Part shown: piece after piece, positions 33,104 to 41,933 of the stretch | Layout: each line of letters opens with the position of its first letter | Position numbering within the stretch: position 1 is the first letter of the stretch | NCBI RefSeq assembly: GCF_024206495.1 | Contig: NZ_JAMBPQ010000010.1 | Span: forward strand, 1-64,000 | From: Paraburkholderia sp. CNPSo 3272 | Lineage (GTDB): Bacteria; Pseudomonadota; Gammaproteobacteria; Burkholderiales; Burkholderiaceae | Reading direction: 5' to 3' | DNA length: 64,000 bases | Notes under the pieces: model-generated | Database searches by the model: none | What the model saw: only the letters and a program-made list of their open reading frames with translations | What the model was told of the DNA's origin: nothing | Translations under genes and position numbers: made by a program

Positions 33104-34318
33104 TCAATGGAAAACCGGCAGCATGAGAAAGAGCTTGATGGTGATGGCGTTGGCAATGTCGATGAAGAACGCGGCCACCATCGGCACCACGAGAAACGCC
33201 AGATGGGAATGGCCGAAGCGCGCCGTGACCGCCTGCATGTTCGCAATCGCCGTGGGCGTTGCACCGAGGCCGAAGCCGCAGTGCCCCGCCGAAAGCACGA
33301 CGGCGTCGTAGTTCGCGCCCATTACGCGGAACGTCACGAAGATCGCGTAGACCACCATCAGCAGCGTTTGCGCGGCGAGGATCGTGAACACCGGCAGCGC
33401 AAGCGCGGCGAGGTCCCACAGGCGCAGCGTCATGAGCGCCATGGCGAGAAAGAGCGCGAGGCTCACGTTGCCGATCAGCGCGACGGCATGCTCGGCCACG
33501 GGCCGCCCGACGAGCGAGAGCCCATTGGCGAGCAGCACGCCGACGAACAGCACGCACACGAAGGTCGGCAATTCGAACGCGGTGCCGGCGATCAGCCCGG
33601 AGAGCGCTTCGCCCACGGCGAGGCTGATGGCGATGAGCGTGAGCGTGTTGATGAACGCGCCAGGCGTAGTGGGCTGCTCGGCTTTCGGTTCCTCGAAGGC
33701 GTACGGGTCGGGCGTTGCCGCGTCGCTGGCGCGCGGCGCTGCGTCGCCGGCCTGTGCGCCGATGCGCTTCATCAGGTGCTGCGCAACGGGGCCGCCAAGA
33801 ATGCCGCCCATGATCAGCCCGAAGGTGGCGCACGCAATGGCTGCTTCGGTAGCGGACTGCAACCCGTGATGCTCGGTGAACACCGCGCCCCATGCGGCGC
33901 CCGTGCCATGCCCGCCCGCGAGCGAGACCGAGCCGCCGAGCAACCCGAACAGCGGATCGACGCCGAAGGCCATGGCGAGCGCGATGCCCAGCACGTTTTG
34001 CAGCACGAGGAGGGCGACCACGACAGCGAGAAAACGCACCAGCACCGGGCCGCCTTGCTTCAGGTTGGCGAGGTTCGCATTGAGGCCGATGGTGGCGAAG
34101 AACGCTTGCATGAGCGGCGCCTGCAGCGAGGTGTCGAAGGCCACGTCCGTGTGCGCGAAGCTGTGGAGTCCGAACACGATCAGCGCCGCGACGATGCCGC
34201 CCGCCACGGGTTCCGGTATCGTCCATTTGCGCAGGATCGGCACGGCCGCGACGAGCCACTGGCCGACCAGCAGCACGAGTGACGCGACGACGAGCGTTCC
34301 GTAGACTTTGACGTTCAT
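33104..34318 (-). CDS. gltS: Sodium/glutamate symporter GltS
   Basis: A 404-aa polytopic membrane protein of the GltS family. Recognised blocks are PEPVAGGIVAAL (about residues 34-45), FFATIGLNANLANLKQGG (about 72-89), GGSVSLAGGHGTGAAWGAVF (about 127-146, the glycine-rich reentrant loop) and its second-half counterpart SAGHCGFGLGATPTAIANM (about 344-362). GltS imports L- or D-glutamate with Na+. The ATG at 34318 starts MNVKVYGTLVVASLVLLVG; the longer upstream frame is Arg/Pro/Ala noise. The cytoplasmic loop at about 212-240 is longer than usual and acidic. Confidence 0.9.
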   Translation of the reverse strand: MNVKVYGTLVVASLVLLVGQWLVAAVPILRKWTIPEPVAGGIVAALIVFGLHSFAHTDVAFDTSLQAPLMQAFFATIGLNANLANLKQGGPVLVRFLAVVVALLVLQNVLGIALAMAFGVDPLFGLLGGSVSLAGGHGTGAAWGAVFTEHHGLQSATEAAIACATFGLIMGGILGGPVAQHLMKRIGAQAGDAAPRASDAATPDPYAFEEPKAEQPTTPGAFINTLTLIAISLAVGEALSGLIAGTAFELPTFVCVLFVGVLLANGLSLVGRPVAEHAVALIGNVSLALFLAMALMTLRLWDLAALALPVFTILAAQTLLMVVYAIFVTFRVMGANYDAVVLSAGHCGFGLGATPTAIANMQAVTARFGHSHLAFLVVPMVAAFFIDIANAITIKLFLMLPVFH

Positions 34319-34576
34319 GGCGGGTGTCCGGCGGGGCGAGGAGGGGGCCAGGCTGGCGGCGCATCTTTCGCGCACGGTACACCAGGCGCCTGCGGGTTGC
34401 GCGCATGATGCGCAGCGACGCGCCGGTTTCGGCCACGTTGCTTGCACGAAACGGGGCCCCACGCTTAAATTGGCAGGCATTCACAAGCGCAAAGCCGCCG
34501 GCCATGGAGGACGAATAACCCCGCATTTCCCCGTTTGCCGCGATGGCGCGAGACCGTACAAGAACCGGAGAAGGTC

Positions 34577-35986
34577 ATGAATGGGAGCACCGTTGCTGAA
34601 CGCGTGACGGCCGGGCGTGCCGCGCGCGAGCGCTCGAAACGTTCGAGCCACAAGGAAACCGGCACCATCAAGCGCGATCCGCTCGCATTGCTGCGCTCGA
34701 GCAGCGAAGGCCGCGTGCCGAACCTCGTGCAGTTGCGCTACGGGCGCATGATCGTTTCGCCCTTCACGTTCTTTCGCGGCAGCGCGATCCTCCAGGCGCA
34801 CGATCTTGCGGGGGTGCCCAACACCGGCATGACGATGGAGATTTGCGGCGACGCGCATCTGCTGAACTTCGGCGCCTTCGCCACGCCCGAGCGTCAACTC
34901 GTGTTCGATCTCAACGACTTCGACGAGGTCGCCCCCGGCCCGTGGGAGTGGGATGTGAAGCGCCTCGTGGCGAGCTTCGTCGTGGCGGCGCGGCACATGC
35001 GCTACTCGCGCGGTGTGGCCGAGGAACTGGTGATGACGGCCGTGACCAGCTATCGCGACCGCCTGCGCCAGTACGCGGAGTACGGCGCGCTCGATCTCTG
35101 GTACGACAAGATCACCTTCGACCGCATGGTCGAAACCGCGCTCACGCCCGAAGGCCGTCGCCTGATCCGGCGCGGCATGGAGAAGGCCGCCAATCGCACG
35201 CATGAGAACCTGCTCGAAAAGCTCGCGCAGCGCGACGGCGACCGCTGGACGATTCACGACCTCCCGCCCGCGCTCTTTCACGTGCACGGCGTCAACACGC
35301 TGTTCGAACCCGAGGACGACTGGTTCACGCTTGGCGACTGGCGCGCGCTGATCGAGCCCATGTTCGAGGATTACGCGAAGACACTCGCACCCGACCGGCG
35401 TGAACTGCTCGATCACTTCGCGATTCAGGACCTGGTGTTCAAAGTGGTGGGCGTGGGTAGCGTGGGCACGCGTTGCCTCGTGATGCTGCTCGTCGATCAT
35501 CACGAGAAGCCGCTCTTCCTGCAGGTGAAAGAGGCGCGTCGTTCGGTCGTTTCGCAGTACTTGAAGTCGACTTCGATCAAGCACGAAGGCGCTCGCGTCG
35601 TGCACGGCCAGCGGCTGCTGCAGGCGGCGAGCGATATCTTCCTTGGCTGGACTACGGGGCCCAATGGGCGTCATTTCTACGTGCGCCAGTTGCGCGACAT
35701 GAAGCTCTCGGTCGATCTCCAGTTGCTCGACAGCACGCTGCTCTGCGGCTATGCGCGTCTGTGCGGCTGGGCGCTCGCGCGCGCGCATGCGAAGTCGGGC
35801 AGCGCCGCCATCGAAATCTCTTCGTACATCGGCCGCAGCGACCAGTTCGCGGAGGCGCTCACGGGCTACGCATTCAGCTATGCCGACCAGGTGGAGCGCG
35901 ATTACGACGTGTTCCTCAAGGCCGCGCGCAGCGGCGCGATCGTCGCGCGCAGCGACGACGACATGGCCGCCGATTTCCGCGTTTGA
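34577..35986 (+). CDS. DUF2252 domain protein (kinase-like fold family)
   Basis: A 469-aa cytoplasmic protein matching the DUF2252 family: LVQLRYGRMIVSPFTFFRGSA (about residues 47-67), EICGDAHLLNFGAFATPERQLVFDLNDFDEVAPGPWEWDVKRL (about 82-124) and FLQVKEARRSVVSQYL (about 313-328), then RQLRDMK and a C-terminal ARAHAKSG segment. The GDAHL-NFG and DFDE motifs resemble the catalytic and metal-binding parts of aminoglycoside-phosphotransferase-like folds, so kinase-like activity is possible, but the family function is unknown. ATG at 34577 follows GGAGAAGGTC. An SDR gene follows after 51 nt and may be in the same transcript. Confidence 0.85.
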   Translation: MNGSTVAERVTAGRAARERSKRSSHKETGTIKRDPLALLRSSSEGRVPNLVQLRYGRMIVSPFTFFRGSAILQAHDLAGVPNTGMTMEICGDAHLLNFGAFATPERQLVFDLNDFDEVAPGPWEWDVKRLVASFVVAARHMRYSRGVAEELVMTAVTSYRDRLRQYAEYGALDLWYDKITFDRMVETALTPEGRRLIRRGMEKAANRTHENLLEKLAQRDGDRWTIHDLPPALFHVHGVNTLFEPEDDWFTLGDWRALIEPMFEDYAKTLAPDRRELLDHFAIQDLVFKVVGVGSVGTRCLVMLLVDHHEKPLFLQVKEARRSVVSQYLKSTSIKHEGARVVHGQRLLQAASDIFLGWTTGPNGRHFYVRQLRDMKLSVDLQLLDSTLLCGYARLCGWALARAHAKSGSAAIEISSYIGRSDQFAEALTGYAFSYADQVERDYDVFLKAARSGAIVARSDDDMAADFRV

Positions 35987-36037
35987 GCGGACGACCAGCC
36001 GCTCGATTTAAGGCTCAACCGAAAGAACGAGGCAACG

Positions 36038-36802
36038 ATGAGTGATACGGAACAACGCAGGATCGCACTGGTGACGGGCGCGGGCAGCGGCATTGGCCGA
36101 GCGTGCGCGCAAAGGCTGCTGGCCAACGGCTTCGCCGTCGTGCTGGCAGGCCGGCGGCCCGTGCCGCTCGAAGCGCTCGCCAGCGAGGCCCGCGCGCGCG
36201 GCCAAGAGGCGCTGGCGGCGCCTTGCGACGTGACCGACGCGGCGGCCGTCGAGGCGCTCTTCGAGACGATCCGCACGCGCTACGGCCGGCTCGATCTGCT
36301 CTTCAATAACGCGGGCCGCAACGCGCCGGCCGTGGACATCGACGAGCTTTCCGTGGACGACTGGCGCGCCGTGGTCGATACGAACCTCACCGGCGTGTTC
36401 CTGTGCACGCGCGCGGCGTTCGGGCTCATGAAGCGGCAGACGCCGCGAGGTGGACGCATCATCAACAACGGCTCGATTTCGGCGCACGCGCCGCGGCCGT
36501 TCAGCGCCGCCTACACGGCTACCAAGCACGCCATCACGGGCCTCACGAAAACCGTTTCGCTCGATGGCAGGCGCTACGACATTGCGTGCGGGCAGATCGA
36601 CATCGGCAACGCGGCGACCGAGATGGCCGAGCGCATGGCACGCGGCGTGCCGCAGGCGAACGGCGAGATCGCCGTCGAGCCGCTGATGGACGTGGAGTTC
36701 GTGGCCGACGCGCTGCTGCACATGGCGCAGCTGCCACTCGAAGCGAACGTGCAGTTCATGACGATCATGGCGACGAAGATGCCGTTCGTAGGGCGCGGCT
36801 GA
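36038..36802 (+). CDS. Short-chain dehydrogenase/reductase
   Basis: A 254-aa classical SDR. The cofactor motif is [14 protein letters not shown] (residues 11-24), with NNAG at about 90-93, the catalytic Ser in [10 protein letters not shown] and YTATKHA holding the Tyr-XXX-Lys pair. The Arg-Arg pair after the second strand (LAGRRPVP) suggests NADP(H) preference. The C-terminal substrate loop ([19 protein letters not shown]) is diverged, so the substrate is not evident. It lies 51 nt after the DUF2252 gene with an ACGAGGCAACG ribosome binding site; the two are probably one transcription unit. Confidence 0.88.
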   Translation: MSDTEQRRIALVTGAGSGIGRACAQRLLANGFAVVLAGRRPVPLEALASEARARGQEALAAPCDVTDAAAVEALFETIRTRYGRLDLLFNNAGRNAPAVDIDELSVDDWRAVVDTNLTGVFLCTRAAFGLMKRQTPRGGRIINNGSISAHAPRPFSAAYTATKHAITGLTKTVSLDGRRYDIACGQIDIGNAATEMAERMARGVPQANGEIAVEPLMDVEFVADALLHMAQLPLEANVQFMTIMATKMPFVGRG

Positions 36803-36885
36803 GCGCGTAGCCCGGGCGGGCGTCGCACGCTCGGCCGCCGCGTCCCGTATACTGGCCGCTGAACCACCACGACGCCCGAGCGCCC

Positions 36886-37152
36886 ATGTCTTTGCCCCCG
36901 CGTCCGGACGACGATCCGCGTCCCCAGCCGCCCGTATGCCCCGATAACGACGACTGCTGCCATAGCGGCTGCGACCCCTGCATCTTCGATCTGTACGACG
37001 AGGAGTTCGGGCGGTACCGCGCCGCGCTGGCCGCGTGGGAAGCGCGCGAAGCCGAACGGCAGGCACAGGCGCAGATGAAAGCGCCGCGCAAGCGAGCCGC
37101 AAAACCGGCTTCCCCATCGGCCGCGCCGTCGCGGGAGAAGCCCTCGCGCTGA
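36886..37152 (+). CDS. Oxidoreductase-like (OXLD1-type) small Cys-rich protein
   Basis: An 88-aa protein with the cysteine cluster CPDNDDCCHSGCDPCIFDLY (residues 18-37), the hallmark of the oxidoreductase-like N-terminal domain (as in OXLD1 and the start of some NADH-cytochrome b5 reductase-like proteins). It is followed by DEEFGRYRAALAAWEARE, a conserved helix. The C-terminal about 30 residues are Lys/Ala/Pro-rich and probably disordered. The cysteines may bind a metal or Fe-S cluster; function unknown. It is 83 nt after the SDR gene and 21 nt before the sirtuin gene, so probably co-transcribed with the latter. Confidence 0.8.
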   Translation: MSLPPRPDDDPRPQPPVCPDNDDCCHSGCDPCIFDLYDEEFGRYRAALAAWEAREAERQAQAQMKAPRKRAAKPASPSAAPSREKPSR

Positions 37153-37173
37153 ACTGCATTGCTGCCTGCCGCC

Positions 37174-38040
37174 ATGACCGAATCCATTATCGTTCCCGAC
37201 GCTCCCGTTCTCGACGCCGCCGCACTCGACGCGCTGCAGGCGTTCGTCGAGCGCCATCCGCGCCTGTTCGTGCTGACCGGCGCGGGCATCAGCACGGATT
37301 CGGGCATTCCGGGCTATCGCGACGAGAACGGCGCCTGGAAACGCTCGCCGCCCATCACGCTGCAGGAATTCCTCGGCTCCGAGAGCATGCGGCGCCGGTA
37401 CTGGGCGCGCAGCCTGATCGGCTGGCCCACGGTGGGGCTCGCGCAGCCCAACGGCGCGCACCGCGCGCTCGCGCACCTCGGCGCGGCGGGCTACGCGCGC
37501 ACGCTCGTCACGCAGAACGTGGACGGCCTGCATCAGCGCGCGGGCAGCCGCGACGTGATCGAACTGCACGGCAGCATCGCGCACGTGCATTGCCTCGACT
37601 GCGGTGCGCAGTATTCGCGTGCCTCGATCCAGCCCGAACTCGAGGCGCGCAACCCGGCCGTTACGGGCGCGAGCGCGGAACCCGCCGCCGACGGCGACGC
37701 CCATCTCGACTTCGACGGCGCCAACGCCTTCCACGTGCCCGCGTGCGCCGCGTGCGGCGGCATGCTCAAGCCTTCGGTGGTGTTCTTCGGCGAGAACGTG
37801 CCGCGCGAGCGCGTGGCGAGCGCCTCGAACGCGCTCGACGAGGCCGACGCCGTGCTCGTAGTCGGCTCCTCGCTGATGGTGTATTCGGGCTACCGCTTCT
37901 GCGCCTGGGCGCAGCAGCGCGGCAAACCCGTGGCCGCGATCAACATGGGCAAGACGCGCGCCGACCCGCTCCTCGCTCTCAAACTCGAAGCCTCCTGCGC
38001 GGCCGTGCTCGACGCGCTGGGCGCGCGCCTCGTCCCCTGA
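37174..38040 (+). CDS. NAD-dependent protein deacylase (sirtuin, SIR2 family)
   Basis: A 288-aa sirtuin. The NAD-binding motif is VLTGAGISTDSGIPGYRDENG (about residues 30-50), followed by TQNVDGLHQRAG (about 111-122) and the catalytic His in VIELHGS (about 125-131). Two Cys pairs, CLDCG and CAACGG, bind structural Zn, and GSSLMVY and INMGKT complete the NAD site. It removes acyl groups from lysine using NAD+. ATG at 37174 was chosen. The segment between the two Cys pairs carries an insertion of about 25 residues compared with CobB. It belongs to a run of four closely spaced plus-strand genes (36886-39348). Confidence 0.9.
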   Translation: MTESIIVPDAPVLDAAALDALQAFVERHPRLFVLTGAGISTDSGIPGYRDENGAWKRSPPITLQEFLGSESMRRRYWARSLIGWPTVGLAQPNGAHRALAHLGAAGYARTLVTQNVDGLHQRAGSRDVIELHGSIAHVHCLDCGAQYSRASIQPELEARNPAVTGASAEPAADGDAHLDFDGANAFHVPACAACGGMLKPSVVFFGENVPRERVASASNALDEADAVLVVGSSLMVYSGYRFCAWAQQRGKPVAAINMGKTRADPLLALKLEASCAAVLDALGARLVP

Positions 38041-38068
38041 CACTCCACGACCCCACGGAACCGACGAC

Positions 38069-38686
38069 ATGCTGACTACGCTAGCCGACCTCGAAGCGCA
38101 CTACGGCACGCCGCATGAACGCGCGTTGCGCAAGGAAATCGATCACGTCAACGCGGATTACCGGCGCTTCATCGAAAGCTCGCCGTTCGTCGTGCTGGCG
38201 ACGGGCGGCCCGGATGGCCTCGACTGCTCACCGCGCGGCGATGCACCCGGCTTCGTGCGCATTCTCGACGAGCACACGCTCGCGTTGCCCGACCGGCCCG
38301 GCAACAATCGCGTGGACAGCCTGCGCAACGTGGTCGCCTCGTCACAGGTGGGGCTGCTGTTCATGGTGCCGGGCGTGGGCGAGATGCTGCGCGTGAACGG
38401 GCGTGGCCGTGTGAGCACCGACCCCGCGCTCGTCGCGAGCTTCGTGGTGGATGACAAGCCGCCGCGCTCGGTGCTCGTGATCGACGTAGAAAGCGTGTAC
38501 TTCCATTGCTCCAAGGCCATCGTGCGCTCGAAGCTGTGGGACCCGTCGCGCCACGTCGAGCGCTCGCACCTGCCGAGCGCGGGCGAGATGCTGCGCCGCG
38601 TGAACGAGGAGCAATATGGCGAGACGTTCGATGCCGAAACTTACGAAGCCGGTCTCGCCGAACGCATCAAGACCACGCTGTACTGA
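38069..38686 (+). CDS. FMN-binding PPOX-family flavoprotein (MSMEG_1061-like)
   Basis: A 205-aa protein of the pyridoxamine 5'-phosphate oxidase-like split-barrel family. Characteristic segments are ESSPFVVLATGGPDGLDCSPRGDAPGF (about residues 33-59), ALPDRPGNNRVDSLRNVV (about 71-88) and GLLFMVPGVGEMLRVNGRGRV (about 93-113), and KAIVRSKLWDP near the C-terminus. These bind FMN or F420-type cofactors and reduce small molecules; the exact reaction is not known. It starts 28 nt after the sirtuin stop and is followed 47 nt later by a methyltransferase gene, consistent with one operon. Confidence 0.85.
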   Translation: MLTTLADLEAHYGTPHERALRKEIDHVNADYRRFIESSPFVVLATGGPDGLDCSPRGDAPGFVRILDEHTLALPDRPGNNRVDSLRNVVASSQVGLLFMVPGVGEMLRVNGRGRVSTDPALVASFVVDDKPPRSVLVIDVESVYFHCSKAIVRSKLWDPSRHVERSHLPSAGEMLRRVNEEQYGETFDAETYEAGLAERIKTTLY

Positions 38687-38733
38687 GTGAACGCCGACTG
38701 AACGCCGATCAAACGCCGAAAGACCGCAAGACG

Positions 38734-39348
38734 ATGAACCAACCGCAAGCCGCCCAACGCCTATCCGCGCCCGCCGCCGAGCGCAACGCCGCGCCGATCC
38801 TGGAGGTGCTGCGCGGCGCGCTCCCCGCGCGGGGCACCGTGCTCGAAATCGCGAGCGGCACCGGCCAGCATGCCGTCCACTTCGCGACCGCGTTTCCTGA
38901 CCTCGCGTGGCAGCCGAGCGACGCCGACGCCCGCGCCCGCGCCTCGATCGACGCCTGGCGCGAGCACTCGGGTCTCGCCAACCTGCGTGCGCCGCTCGAT
39001 CTCGACGTGTGCCGCGAGCCCTGGCCGGTCGACGCGGTGGACGCCATCGTCTGCATCAACATGATTCACATCGCGCCGTGGGCAGCGGCGCAGGCGCTCA
39101 TGAAAGGCGCGGGCGCGCGCGTTGCTGCGGGCGGAGCGCTCGTGCTCTACGGGCCGTACCGGCGCGAAGGCGTGCACACGGCGCCGAGCAACGAGGCCTT
39201 CGACGCCGACTTGCGCGCGCGCGACCCGTCCTGGGGCGTGCGCGACATGGAGGAAGTGGAGGCGCTGGCGCAGGAGAACGGCTTCGAGTGCGAAGCGCGC
39301 GTGCCGATGCCCGCGAATAACTTCAGCCTCGTGTTCCGAAAACAGTAA
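38734..39348 (+). CDS. DUF938 SAM-dependent methyltransferase
   Basis: A 204-aa protein of the DUF938 family with a class I methyltransferase fold. Motif I is VLEIASGTGQHAVHFA (about residues 36-51), followed by WQPSDADARARASIDAW and the conserved INMIHIAPW (about 109-117) and LYGPYRREG (about 137-145). The N-terminal APAAERNAAPILEVL is also family-typical. The methyl acceptor is unknown. The start at 38734 gives the family N-terminus; a much longer upstream frame overlaps the previous gene and is rejected. It ends a run of closely spaced plus-strand genes. Confidence 0.87.
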   Translation: MNQPQAAQRLSAPAAERNAAPILEVLRGALPARGTVLEIASGTGQHAVHFATAFPDLAWQPSDADARARASIDAWREHSGLANLRAPLDLDVCREPWPVDAVDAIVCINMIHIAPWAAAQALMKGAGARVAAGGALVLYGPYRREGVHTAPSNEAFDADLRARDPSWGVRDMEEVEALAQENGFECEARVPMPANNFSLVFRKQ

Positions 39349-39469
39349 GCCAGGTCGGCAAACGTCCGGCGCGCGTGCGCGCGTTCGCGCAGCGCCGCTA
39401 CGTTTCCCTTATGCTTGCACGGTTGGCGCCCCGTTGCGGCGCCGTCAATGAATGAAGTGGAGAATCAAC

Positions 39470-40882
39470 ATGAGCAAACAGCCAATCGGCGTTGTGGGTC
39501 TGGCCGTGATGGGTAGCAATCTGGCGCTCAACATCGAAAGCCGCGGCCACGCGGTCTCGGTGTTCAACCGCAGCCGCGCCAGAACCGACGAGCTGATCGC
39601 CGAGTATCCGGATCGCAAGCTCGTGCCGGCGTACACGCTCGAAGAGTTCGTGGATTCGCTGGAAAAGCCGCGCCGCATTCTGATGATGGTGAAAGCCGGC
39701 GCGCCCACCGACGACACCATCGCCGCGCTCAAGCCGCTGCTGGAGAAGGGCGACATCCTGATCGACGGCGGCAATACGCACTTCACCGACACTATTCGCC
39801 GCAACCAGGAACTCGCGAAGTCGGGCCTGCACTTCATCGGCACGGGCGTGTCGGGTGGCGAGGAAGGCGCGCTCAAGGGCCCCTCGATCATGCCGGGCGG
39901 CCAGCGCGATGCTTACGATCTGGTTGCACCGATTCTCACTGAAATCGCCGCGAAGGCGCCGACGGACGGCGAGCCGTGCGTGGCCTACATGGGCCCGGAC
40001 GGCGCCGGCCATTTCGTGAAGATGGTGCACAACGGCATCGAGTACGGCGACATGCAGCTGATCGCCGAAAGCTACGCGGTGCTCAAGCAGGTGCTCGGCC
40101 TCTCGAACGAGGAACTGGGCAAGGTCTACACGGAGTGGAACGAAGGCGAGCTCGACAGCTACCTGATCGAGATCACCTCGAAGATTTTCGGCAAGAAAGA
40201 CGAGGAAACGGGCAAGGATCTCGTCGACGTGATTCTCGACCGCGCCGCACAAAAGGGCACCGGCAAGTGGACGAGCCAGAACGCGCTGGACCTCGGGGCG
40301 CCGCTGCCGCTCATCACCGAAGCCGTGTTCGCGCGCGTGCTCTCGTCGCTCAAGACGCAGCGCGTGGCCGCGAGCAAGGTGCTTGCGGGCCCGGACGCGA
40401 AGCCGTTCTCGGGCGACCGCAAGGCGTTCATCGAGTCGGTGCGCCGCGCGCTGTATTTCTCGAAGGTGATTTCGTACGCGCAAGGCTTCTCGCAACTGCG
40501 CATGGCTTCCGACGAGTACAAGTGGGACCTGCAATACGGCACGATCGCCAAGATCTTCCGCGCGGGTTGCATCATCCGCGCGCGCTTCCTGCAGAAGATC
40601 ACGGAGGCGTACGCGAAGGACCCGCAGCTCGACAACCTGCTGCTCGATCCCTATTTCCGTGACATCGCGGCCAACTATCAGTCGGCGCTGCGCGACGTGG
40701 TCATCCAGGCGGTGAGCGCGGGCGTGCCGGTGCCGGCGTTCTCGTCGGCGGTTGCGTACTTCGACGGCTACCGCTCCGAGCGCGTGCCCGCCAACCTCGT
40801 GCAGGCGCAGCGTGACTTCTTCGGCGCGCACACGTTCGAGCGCATCGATAAGCCGGGCAGTTTCCACGCCGACTGGTCGTAA
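39470..40882 (+). CDS. gnd: 6-phosphogluconate dehydrogenase, decarboxylating
   Basis: A 470-aa enzyme matching the long (dimeric) form. The NADP site is [21 protein letters not shown] (residues 5-25), the catalytic core [23 protein letters not shown] (about 124-146), and [15 protein letters not shown] (about 184-198) with the catalytic Lys. [18 protein letters not shown] and a C-terminal [29 protein letters not shown] complete the pattern. It oxidises 6-phosphogluconate to ribulose 5-phosphate, CO2 and NADPH in the pentose phosphate route. Ribosome binding site GTGGAGAATCAAC precedes the ATG. It is monocistronic, with a terminator following. Confidence 0.96.
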   Translation: MSKQPIGVVGLAVMGSNLALNIESRGHAVSVFNRSRARTDELIAEYPDRKLVPAYTLEEFVDSLEKPRRILMMVKAGAPTDDTIAALKPLLEKGDILIDGGNTHFTDTIRRNQELAKSGLHFIGTGVSGGEEGALKGPSIMPGGQRDAYDLVAPILTEIAAKAPTDGEPCVAYMGPDGAGHFVKMVHNGIEYGDMQLIAESYAVLKQVLGLSNEELGKVYTEWNEGELDSYLIEITSKIFGKKDEETGKDLVDVILDRAAQKGTGKWTSQNALDLGAPLPLITEAVFARVLSSLKTQRVAASKVLAGPDAKPFSGDRKAFIESVRRALYFSKVISYAQGFSQLRMASDEYKWDLQYGTIAKIFRAGCIIRARFLQKITEAYAKDPQLDNLLLDPYFRDIAANYQSALRDVVIQAVSAGVPVPAFSSAVAYFDGYRSERVPANLVQAQRDFFGAHTFERIDKPGSFHADWS

Positions 40883-40932
40883 GGTCGCAAGACGAAAGGC
40901 CGCATTGTCGTTGCGGTCTTTGTTGGAATCGT

Positions 40933-40963
40933 AAGGTGAGTCCTTGGGACTCACCTTTTTTTA
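40933..40963 (+). terminator. Intrinsic terminator after gnd
   Basis: A perfect 11-bp stem (AAGGTGAGTCC at 40933-40943 with 40947-40957), TTG loop and an eight-T run. It lies 50 nt after the gnd stop. Confidence 0.9.
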
Positions 40964-41091
40964 TTACCAAAATCGCAATGGTGTTTTGACGAATTAGGGT
41001 TTTCCCTAGCGTGACCGGGCGCCTACACTGTAATCAATCGCTGACGAGCACGGTGTTCCGAAGCGAACATAAAACAGATGGAGGTCCGATC

Positions 41092-41418
41092 ATGAACAAG
41101 CTTATCCCCGCAGTTGTCGTTGCTGCTGCTCTTGCTATCCCGGCAATCTCGTTCGCGCAGTCGAGCGAGCAAGGCCTGACCCGCGCCCAGGTGCGCGCCG
41201 AACTGGTTCAACTCGAGCACGCTGGCTACAACCCGTCGGCTGACCATGTGAACTACCCGGAAAACCTGCAGGCCGCTCAAGCGCGCGTGACCCAGGAAAA
41301 GCTCGCCGCCGGCGACACCAGCGGTTACGGCGCACCGGCAGTCGGTACGTCGCAGTCGGGTGCGGCGGTGCAACCGGCGCAAGTCGCACCGAACCAGCGC
41401 ATTTACTTCGGCCACTAA
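41092..41418 (+). CDS. Secreted DUF4148 domain protein
   Basis: A 108-aa periplasmic protein. It has a signal peptide (about residues 1-22, ending ISFA-Q) and then the DUF4148 pattern: LTRAQVRAELVQLEHAGYNPSADHVNYPENLQAAQARV (about residues 29-66) with the typical L--AGY-P----YP signature. The tail is Gly/Ala/Val/Gln-rich and ends in IYFGH. DUF4148 proteins are abundant in Burkholderiales and of unknown function; many are induced under stress. Ribosome binding site GGAGGTCCGATC precedes the ATG. A long repeat-filled 3' region follows before the first terminator. Confidence 0.9.
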   Translation: MNKLIPAVVVAAALAIPAISFAQSSEQGLTRAQVRAELVQLEHAGYNPSADHVNYPENLQAAQARVTQEKLAAGDTSGYGAPAVGTSQSGAAVQPAQVAPNQRIYFGH

Positions 41419-41469
41419 GACCTGACCGAACGGAACCGCTTCAGGCGGTTCCGGCAAGCTACCCCCTGT

Positions 41470-41768
41470 AGTGAGTTGTCGCTGTGCGTAGTCAGTAGTT
41501 GCAGCAGAAGTGAGCAGTGAGTTGCAGTTGCAATACGCAGTGAGTGGTTGCGATAGAAGTTGCAGTCGTAGTACGCAGAGAGTGATTGCAGTAGAAGTTG
41601 TAGTTGGTGCAGTTGCAATATGCAGTGAGTGGTTGCAGTACGCAGTAGGTGAGTTGTTGCAAGAAGGAAGTTGCAGTACGCAGAGAGCAGAAGGTAGTTG
41701 AAGTTGGCTGGCGCAGTGAGAGGTGCAGCCGTGCAGTTGTAGTACGCAGTAGGCAGTATGTTGTTGCA
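41470..41768. repeat. Degenerate GCAGT/GTAGT repeat field
   Basis: About 300 bp built from variants of TTGCAGTACGCAGTGAGTGG. GTTGCAATACGCAGTGAGTG at 41527-41546 recurs at 41612-41631 with one change. The plus strand is strongly depleted in C and rich in G, A and T, unlike the rest of the window. It has no coding potential that I trust on either strand. It lies between the DUF4148 stop and a strong terminator, so it is probably transcribed as a long 3' untranslated region. Confidence 0.85.
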
Positions 41769-41780
41769 AGGCAGTCCAGC

Positions 41781-41814
41781 ACGGGCCGGTTCTCCACCGG
41801 CCCGTACTTTTTTT
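41781..41814 (+). terminator. Intrinsic terminator after the repeat field
   Basis: A perfect 10-bp stem (ACGGGCCGGT at 41781-41790 with 41796-41805), TCTCC loop, then ACTTTTTTT. It is the first terminator after the DUF4148 gene, 363 nt downstream of its stop. Confidence 0.88.
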
Positions 41815-41933
41815 GTGGCGCGTATTGTCCATATCTAAGGACGCCATATCAAATATTGACGGGTCCGAACGTCACTCCTATGATCGGGCGGCAGTTTCCC
41901 TGACAGTTGCCTCGCTACAGGAGACGCCCCGCC

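Larger units (their letters stand above)
41419..41933. other. Intergenic region: repeat field, terminator, dehydratase promoter
   Basis: 515 bp without a supported gene. It contains a degenerate repeat field (41470-41768), an intrinsic terminator (41781-41814), and about 120 bp of control region before the dehydratase gene. Confidence 0.6.

Noticed and set aside
41470..41768. Possible CRISPR array
   Set aside because: The repeats are irregular in length and spacing and the intervals are themselves repeat variants, not unique spacers. No cas genes are nearby.
41023..41847. A 274-codon minus-strand frame rich in Leu, Thr, Tyr, Cys
   Set aside because: It is produced by the degenerate repeats and overlaps DUF4148 antisense; low-complexity sequence with no ribosome binding site.
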